NCBI GenBank assembly: GCA_009731375.1
Contig: BJOX01000376.1
Location: 132,435 to 171,623 of the forward strand
Source: Paulinella micropora
Lineage: Eukaryota > Cercozoa > Imbricatea > Euglyphida
Direction: 5' to 3'
DNA: 39,189 nt
The notes under the pieces were generated by a model, which made no database searches, was not told the DNA's origin, and saw only the letters and a program-made list of their open reading frames with translations. A program made the position numbers and the translations under genes. Of this stretch, positions 28,021 through 37,877 are shown piece after piece; position 1 is the stretch's first letter, and each line of letters starts with the position of its first letter.

Positions 28021-30467
28021 TATCTTTCTTTCTCTCTCTCTCTCTCTCTCTCCTTCTTCCTTTCTTCCTTTCTTCCTTTCCTTCCTACCTTCCTCTTCCT
28101 GTTTCCTTCCTTCCTCCTACCTTCCTCTGCTTCCAATAATTCCTTGTTTCATTGCTTCGTTGCTTCGTTGCTTCCTCGCCTTCATTCCCTTGGCTCCGTA
28201 AAGACGCCAACATTCACCTTCCTTGCTCCCTAGTTCCCTTGCCTTCTCGGCCCCTTGGCTCAGCATGACGTCAACACTATCAGTTACCTTGCTTTTTTGC
28301 TCCCTTTCTGTCTCGCCCGCTTTCTCCCCAATCGCTCGCACGGACGTCAACATAAGTATTTCTTGCTCACCTGCATTCTTGCTCCCTTCTTTCCTCACCT
28401 TCCTTTCCCCTTGCTCCGCATACGTCGTTTGCCTTCCTTGTTGAGTTGCTTTCTTGCTCCCTTCCTTCCTCACCTTCTTTGCCCGTTGCTTCTTACAGTC
28501 GCCTTGCTTCCTCGCCTTCTATCCCTCCTTTGCTCAGCATGGACGTCAACATTCGGGGCGGGCCGGCCGGCTTCGTGCGGGTGAGTCTCAAGGGCGACCT
28601 GCTGGCCTGGCCCGACTACAGCGGCAACCGCATCTACTCCTCGCTGGGCAATATCCACTCCGACGGGTTGGCCGGCCTTGTCTTCCCGAACCTGCAGACA
28701 GGTGTGCAGTGCAGCGGCGGAGCTAGCAACCGTTGTCAGCATAGTTTTGTCGTTAGTTTTGATTTTTTTGAAAAGATTTCCTTGGCGCGTGGAACCGCGA
28801 GCGTGCGCAAATCTGGATGCTTGCATGAATATACATACATACAGACATACCTACATGCACACATACACTACATAGCAGACACGATATGACGATATGGCAG
28901 ATAGAAAAACAGACAGACTGACTGACACATAGATAGGTAGATAGGCAGATAGGTAGATAAGTAGATAGGTAGATAAGCAGACAGACAGACAGACAGACAG
29001 GTAGATAGATATATGGGTTTGTAGGTAAGTAAGTAGGTAGATAGGTAGATAGGTAGATAGAGAGATAGATAGATAGATAGACAGACATAAAGATAGATAC
29101 AAAGATCGAAAGATATTTTGTGTACGATCTAAGGGCATCGTGTAGCTTGAAGCCAAAAGCGTCCGTAACTACTCCCGAGCAAGAACCTTCACTACCTCAC
29201 AAGCTGCACACCAACCATCCGCTCTGGTTGGTGCCAGTGACCAGTTCAAGCCGAAAGGTAGCAGAGTCCGAGTGCGAATCGAACAACCACGGAACTCCAC
29301 AGAAACGTGTGCCGTAGAGAGAAGAATTATCAGGCGAACCAAGGTTTTGGGAGTTGCACGCTCGTTGCGCAAGGAATCACCCTCTTCTTGCTTTTCCTCA
29401 GCTCCATCAACCCTTCACGTCGCACGTTCCCTTTGAAATACTATAGCCTGTACTCCCTGTGGTGCGCGAGGAATGCCCTTATCGGCGCAAATGCCCAACG
29501 GCGGGCATAATACTGTCGTCGTTTAAAATGACAATTGTGCCAGCGTACTAATTGCCAGCTTGGAATTCTCCCAGGATAGATAGAAAGATAGATGAATAAA
29601 TAGATAGAGTTAGAGAGATAGATAAATATGTATGCTGGCAGCTTCACCGAGGACCACGCGTACTGTGTTGGTGGGGTATTGGCAGGCGACGTACTGATGA
29701 TAACGGGGCGCGCGGAGGTCTTGACCGGTGCTGCCGCCCGTAAGCTCATGCCCAAGGCCCAGGTAATAATCCCCCTCCCTCNNNNNNNNNNNNNNNNNNN
29801 NNNNNNGCAGAACCTTCTCCTTGCGGCTCATTCCGCTCTCTCACTTTGGGATGTCTTCAGCGCGACCAACCGCCTCCGTCCCATCTCTAACATACCCATA
29901 GTCTCTCTGACATGGCGGATATAGATATGCAGATACATGGATATAATTTGAAGGCATATCGATATGGATACATATATACCTACATGCATGCATTATGCAG
30001 ATACATGTTTACGTTGTACGTTCTAATATACAGACGTGCACGCATGGATACTAGTTACATGCGCACACAGCAAGCGCATGCATGGCTATGTATATGGCGG
30101 CCACTACATACATAACCACTACGCAGGTGCATAGGTATGCAAATTGAAGGCATAACGACATGGATGCAAGCTTACCTACATGCATAAATTCATGCATCAT
30201 GTGCATATATGCTTAAAAATGTACGATCTAGTACGTGCTATTAATACATAAACTTGCATGTATGCATACTAGTTACGTACATGTGTAGAAAACGCATGCA
30301 GCATTGCGTGTATGAGTCTGTGTGTGCATGCATATGTATATATGTACGTATGTATGCATGTATGTATTTACAAATTTATAATATGTATGTGTGTATGTGT
30401 GTAATCGTGTATGTATGTCTGTCTGTCTGCCTGTCTTTATGTATGTATGCGCATGCATGTATGTATG

Positions 30468-30519
<52 letters not shown>

Positions 30520-31102
30520 GGCAGACGTGCATAAGTGTGCGCCCGACTGCGCTGCGCCTGGCCCGTGATGCACTGGGCATCGCCACCGCCTCCCCCTCTG
30601 CCCCAGTATGTCTTACATATTGTCTATCTATCTATCTATCTATCTATCTATCCCTGGAGACGGTCTCTGCCACTGGCAACTCAGCCTGGGGTTCAGATCT
30701 AACTATCTCCTACAATGACGATTTTGTGTCCGCCGTTAATCGCGCGCAGCGCAAGGGCTAAACAGGCAACCAACTCCTGACCATGGCTGATGAAGTCGGG
30801 GCGTGATGCAAAGGGTTGATGAAGTCGGGGTTGTAGAAGGTAACTCACAACGAGCGTGAACTCCTGAAACTTCGACTTGATACCGACATCATCTCCTTAG
30901 GGCACACGCTCCTGGGGAGTGTTCTAGTGTTGTCCCGTATAGTTCAAAAGGGCTCGGCTACCTTTCGGCTTGAACTGGGCACAGACACCAACCACAGCGA
31001 GACAGTGGTTGGTGTGCAGCTTGGCCGGTGCTGAAAGTTCTTGTCCGGGGTAGTATAGGAGGCAATGGCTTTTCAAGCTAAGCCACGCCCATAGATTAAA
31101 CA

Positions 31103-31156
<54 letters not shown>

Positions 31157-31262
31157 CTATCTATCTATCTATTTATCTATCTATCTATCTACCTACCTAC
31201 CTACCTATCTACATACCTACCTATGTACATATCTATCTATCTATCCATCTATCTGTTTAGAT

Positions 31263-31317
<55 letters not shown>

Positions 31318-31369
31318 GTCTGTCTGTCTATCTGCTATCTGGCTATCTATCTATCCATCCATCCATCTG

Positions 31370-31400
<31 letters not shown>

Positions 31401-32582
31401 GTCCATCTCTATATCTATCTATCTATCTATCTATATCTATCTAAGAGGTGGCTCAAAAGTTTCTGGCCATACATATAGCCCTATCTTTCCCTAAGCTAGC
31501 GCTGCAGCTTTTGGTCCAAGTTATATGCACAGCAAGGACAGTGTTGTGTGTATCCCCAACCACACCTCCCCACTCCCTCTCCCTGGCGAGAATTAGGAAC
31601 AGTTGGAAAAGTCTCATAAAACCGGGTCCAAATTAAGGTCACCCTGGGACTGTAGGATTTGCTTATAATGTATTTTTGCACCAGTTTCACGTCCACCTCG
31701 CGCCAAATCTTGAGCAGCCGGCGCTTCAATGTGGGTTTGGTCGTTGGGCGGTTGACACTCAGCTCTCCGTTCATGTATCCCCATACGTCTTCGATCGAAT
31801 TCAGATCGGCAGACTTGGTGGGAGCTTGGCCTGGTTCCGAGGGTGGTCGTTCGTCTGACCAACTTTGGACCTTTTTTCACCTTTTTTAAATCTCGCCGGA
31901 GAGAGCGAGTGGAGAAGTATGGTTGCGGGACACACATCTATGGGCGTTATGCGTGTTGTGCATATAAGCTGCGCTACAGGTTGCAGCGCTTGCTCAGAGA
32001 AATTCAACCTCCTGGTCCCGACGGTGGTTCTATGTACCGATTTTGGACCCTTTTTGAACTTTTCTAAATTCTCGCCAGGAGAGCGAGTGGGAGGGTATCG
32101 TTGCGGGGCACATATCTGTGCGCGTTATGCGTGCTGTGCATATAAGCTGCGCCATATGTCGCAGCGCTTGCTCAGTGTAAGATAGCCTCCTGGTCCCTGA
32201 GAGCGGTCCTTTGTCGGACCGGTGGTATGTATAGATTCACCCTATCTTTCCCTGACCATCGCTACAGCCACCAGTGGCGCAGCTGATATGTACATCATGC
32301 ATAGCACCCACGTATGTGCTTTCCTGAATTACAGCTCCCACTCGCTTTTGCTGGAGATAATTTAGAAAAGTTCGAAAATTGACTTTAATTTGGACCCGTT
32401 TTTTGAGACTTTTCCAACTGTTCTAAATTCTCGCCAGTAAGGGGGATTGGGGAGGTGCGGTTGAGAGATACACATCTGTACGTGCTGTACTTGCGTTACA
32501 TATAACCTTGGCCACAGGCTGCAGCGTTAGCTCAGGGAAAGACAGGGGTGAATGTATGTCCAGAAATTTTTGAGCCACCTCT

Positions 32583-32629
<47 letters not shown>

Positions 32630-32630
32630 G

Positions 32631-32664
<34 letters not shown>

Positions 32665-33011
32665 CATCCATCTATCCATCCCTGTCGGGCGTCCCTCTCT
32701 TCGATGTAAGAAAAATTGGTCGAGGGGGCGGGACGTTGGCGATGAAGACCAACCCTCCTAGAGCAAACTGCCCGTCGGCTACCTCACAAGGCTGCACCAG
32801 GGGTAGCTGTGGCGTTGGGTGTTTTTTCCTTTGAGCTCGCCCATAAAAGGTACTCACCCTGCACTTCGTGCTCGGTGAGTGGATCCCTCCGCTGGCCATT
32901 TGTTATGAGGGAGCCAGGAAGGCGAAGGCAGGCCTGAGCTGAGTATTCCTCCTGGTAGGACGCTTATGGCCATTTGGCTATGCGACGCTCCCAGACTAAA
33001 CATGTCTATCC

Positions 33012-33067
<56 letters not shown>

Positions 33068-33624
33068 GTCTATCTGTCTATCTATCTATCTATCTATCTA
33101 TCTATCCCTGAAGACGGACTCTGCCACTGGTAACAGCCTGCGGTTCAGATCTAGCTATCTCCTATATCGACGGTTTTGTGTCCGCCGTTGATCGCACACA
33201 GCGCAGGGCTAACAGAGGTAGGTAGGTAGGTAGGTAGGTAGGTAGGTAAGTAGGTAGGTAGGTAGGTAGGTAGGTAGGTAGGTAGGACCAACTCCCGACC
33301 GGGGCCGTGATGTAAAGGGTTGATGAAGTCGAGGTTGTAGATGATAACTCACAACGAGCGTGAACTCCCGAAACCTCGGCTTATCTGCCCATCATCTCCT
33401 TATGGCACACGCCCCTGGGGGAGTCTTTTAGTGGTTGTTCTGTACACTTCAAGGGCTCGGCTACCTTTCGGCTTGAACTGGGCACGGGCACCAACCCGAG
33501 CGGATGGTTGGTGTGCAGCTTGTGAAGTGCTGAGAGTTCCTGTCCGGGGGTTGTATTGGAGGCTTATGGCTTTTAAAGCTATGCCACGCCCATAGATTAA
33601 ACTTTATTTATCTATCTATCTATA

Positions 33625-33657
<33 letters not shown>

Positions 33658-34020
33658 GTCTATCTTTTCATATATATATGTATATACAAATATATATATA
33701 TATATATTACATATTTACATATACATATTTGTATACGCGCTGGGCATCGCCAACGGCTCTTCCTCTGCCCCGGTGTATACCACGTATTATCTGGGTCTAC
33801 ATAAATATATAGTTAAATAATATGTATTTATGCGGGTTGTTTGCAAATTTCATGCGTGCATATTATTGCATATCTACATGCGTGTAGGTGCATGTGTCCA
33901 ATATATGTATGCATGCATACTTGCGATGGAGGTATATGTATGTTCTTCTGGAATCTGCACATAAATATGAACGTTATGTGTACGTATGTATGTATGTATG
34001 TATGCATGCATGTATGCATG

Positions 34021-34054
<34 letters not shown>

Positions 34055-34068
34055 TTTATGTATGTATG

Positions 34069-34102
<34 letters not shown>

Positions 34103-35815
34103 TGTGCATGCATTCATCCAGGTCTGCCTGGCTGGTGGTGGGGTAGGTGGGCTGGTCGCCTTATAACCCGCCCGTGCGTGAGCTCGCGGACAACAAGACA
34201 TCCGGCCTCGCAGCTGCCCCTGGTATGTTGTCACATGCATCATGAATCCATGCATCATAAATACATGCATGTATTCATGATGAATGTATGATTTAGCAAC
34301 TATGTATGTATGAAGGTAATCGCTTATGTATGTGTGAATGCATACATATGATGTATTTAATCACTATAAAAGTATGTAATAATTGTGATGTGTGTATGTA
34401 TATGTATGTATGTCTGTATGTCTTTATGTCTGTATGTAAGCATTTATATATGCATTTATGTATGTCGCACCCGTGAGCCTGCCATGTATATATGTACGCA
34501 TAATGTATGATTGACATATGTATGTATGCATATGAATGTATGTGTCCATTATGGCTGTATATAAAGATAGTTACAAAGAAAAAGAGAGATAGATAGATGA
34601 GCTAGCAAAGAGGAGCAATAGTAAGATGTATGAGGATGTATTTACGCACAGTTTTATTATTGCATTTAATGCATCGCATGCATATAACGTGCATACACTA
34701 GCATGTGTGTATGCATGAGTGTACACATATACGTCCTTGTCTACATGTGTATGTATATGTAGGAGCGGAGAAGGCAGCTCAAGTAACGCTTCTGTCGGCA
34801 GAGGTCAATACTTACATTCATACAGCTCATACACACGTAATACTATCCAGATACATGCATACATATAGGCACGCATGAATGATGCATGGTGCATGTACAT
34901 ATACATGCCATGTAATTATGTACAAAACAGACTCACAAGTATGCATGAACCCAACCATTAAGACCTGCGCGCAGCACAGCCTTTCGGCCTTGGCCCGCGA
35001 ACCAAACCCACCATATATATATATATATATATATTATATTACATATATATATATATACGTAATACGTATATGTATATAGAAAAAAGAGAGCCTATGGGGC
35101 ACGTTAGTGTGCTTGAGAGTGGCGAAAAGAAACGAAAAAATAGAAGGTAGCTGCAGATAAATGCACCACACCATAGCATCAACAAAGAAGGATGCCTTGC
35201 ATGTAATGCGTGTAATCGAACCACACCTGCCACGGCTTCATCAACTCTCTTTTTCTTTCTATTTTTATTAAAGCCCTCGCAGGGGCATGCATTATCTTGC
35301 ATGGATTTGCATGTGTGTATGCTTGTCTTATAAGCTGGCCTGTATGTATGTATGTATGTATGTATTATGTATATATATATATAATATATAATATATATAT
35401 ATATTATATATATAATATATAATATATAACTCATATGTATATATATATATGTATATATACATAAAAAATAAGCTTTTATATTTATATATATATAATATAT
35501 ATATATATATTATATATTATATATATATATAGTATTAAATGTATGCGCGTATATATGTATACATATATTTAGTATTTATCTGTATTTGTATATATGTGTA
35601 TGTACATATATTTAATATATATCTGTATATGTATTTATGTGTGTGTATGTCTGTGTGTATGTACGTGTGTGCGTGTCAGATGCAACTATATATCAAGAAG
35701 CAAATAATAATATTCATTATATATGCTTTACAAACGTATGCGGGAAGAAATAGAGGTAGAGGTAGAGATAGATAGATAGATAGATAGATAGAGGGTAGGT
35801 AGGTAGGTAGGTAGG

Positions 35816-35858
<43 letters not shown>

Positions 35859-35859
35859 C

Positions 35860-35928
<69 letters not shown>

Positions 35929-35966
35929 CGATAGATAGATTGATAGATAGATAGATAGATAGACAG

Positions 35967-36014
<48 letters not shown>

Positions 36015-36021
36015 GTATATA

Positions 36022-36072
<51 letters not shown>

Positions 36073-36367
36073 TCAGATAGATATACAGATAGATATATAG
36101 ATAGATATATAGATAGACATATAGATAGACATATAGATAGATAGATTAGATAGATAGATTAGATAGATAGATTAGATAGATAGATTAGATAGATAGATTA
36201 GATAGATAGATTAGATAGATAGATTAGATAGAATGGATCGATCGATCGATCGATCGATAGATAGATAGATAGATAGATAGACATATTTAGTGATTCATCG
36301 TACTTCCCCACACTATTCCGGCATGTGGCTTATATGCGTATGGCTAGGCACACAAATAGATAGATGG

Positions 36368-36417
<50 letters not shown>

Positions 36418-37001
36418 GAGAGGGGAGAGGGAGGGAAAGGAGAAACAGCAGGATCAAAAGCACAAGCATGCGCCGGTGCCGGCCAGAGAGGACGGCGTCT
36501 GCGCCAGCTGTGAGCGGGCCTGCTGATACATTGTAACATATACATATCAATGCATACGCATACACGCCTGCATACAAACTCATACATGCATGCATAAATC
36601 TTATATCTATGTAATTTATCATGTACTTACATGCATGTATGCATGCATAAAGGAATGCTTGTCTGTGTCTTAGCCATATTTGTCTCTCTGTGTGTGACTG
36701 CGCGCCTGTCTTGTCCACAGCGCGTGTCGGGCTCGATGGCGACGCTGCGGTTCCGCCTGGATCGGCCCCTGCGCGTCGTTCCCGGCCAGTACCTCGCCAT
36801 GGACTTCCAAGGTGCCAACCCCCCATCCCCCTATACACACACACACACACCTACCTCATAATGCACTGCTTTGCTTACGCAAAACAAGATGGCAACTAAC
36901 ACAGACAGACAGACAGACAGACAGACACAGACGCACATACACTGACACACAGAGACAACTTCAAACCAAACAAATACAAATTCCGTCCCACCCTCCCTTC
37001 C

Positions 37002-37053
<52 letters not shown>

Positions 37054-37795
37054 NNNNNNNNNNTCCATCTCTCTCCACACTCTCTCTCCACACTCTCCTC
37101 TCTCTCTCCTCTATCTCTCTCTCTTCTCTCTCTTTCTCTGTCTCTCTCTCTCTCTCTGTCTCTCTCTCTCTATCTATCTATCTCTCTCTCTCTCTCTGTG
37201 TCTCTCTCTCTCTCTGTCTCTCTCTCTCTCTCTGTCTCTCTCTCTCTCTCTCGCTCTCCCTTCGATCTCTTCTCTCTCTTTCCCTCTCTCTCTTCGATCT
37301 CTCCCTCTCTGTCCCTCTCTCTACTCTGTCTCTCTTCTCTCTCTCGCTCTCATCTTTCAGTGTTTCTCGCTCGCATGCCTCTCTCTACTCGCTCTCTCGT
37401 CCTCTCTATTCATATTTTCCGGAGCTGTCCGTTCTGTATACACATCGCTACCAATAGAAAAGCTGTCTCTGAGTCCTGGGTAATTTTCTAAAGGCAATCG
37501 CACGCAGTCGCCGGCCGTCGGGGCACCACGCGAGCAGTACTTCTTGCGATTACCCCATTTGGACAGACTCAGAAGTTGTGGATCTGTTTCTGACCTTTCC
37601 TACCTTGATCTATGTCTCTCCATCTCTGTCTGTCTGTGTGTGTCTCCCTTTTTGCTGTCTTCCTCTCTCCCTGCCTCCCTGCTTCCCCCCCCCCCCCCCC
37701 CCCCCCCCCTTTTTTNNNNNNNNNNNNNNNNNNNNNNNNNNNNNNNNNNNNNNNNNNNNNNNNNNNNNNNNNNNNNNNNNNNNNNNNNNNNNNNN

Positions 37796-37831
<36 letters not shown>

Positions 37832-37842
37832 TTTTTTTTTCT

Positions 37843-37877
<35 letters not shown>

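Noticed and set aside
34955-35012. Possible exon in a GC-rich island ([15 protein letters not shown])
   Set aside because: There is no donor before the AT repeat, and exons 12 and 13 already join in phase.
36452-36520. Possible extra exon ([18 protein letters not shown])
   Set aside because: Its GTGAGC donor leaves phase 2, incompatible with exon 13; the micro-exon at 34763-34803 fits both phase and protein.
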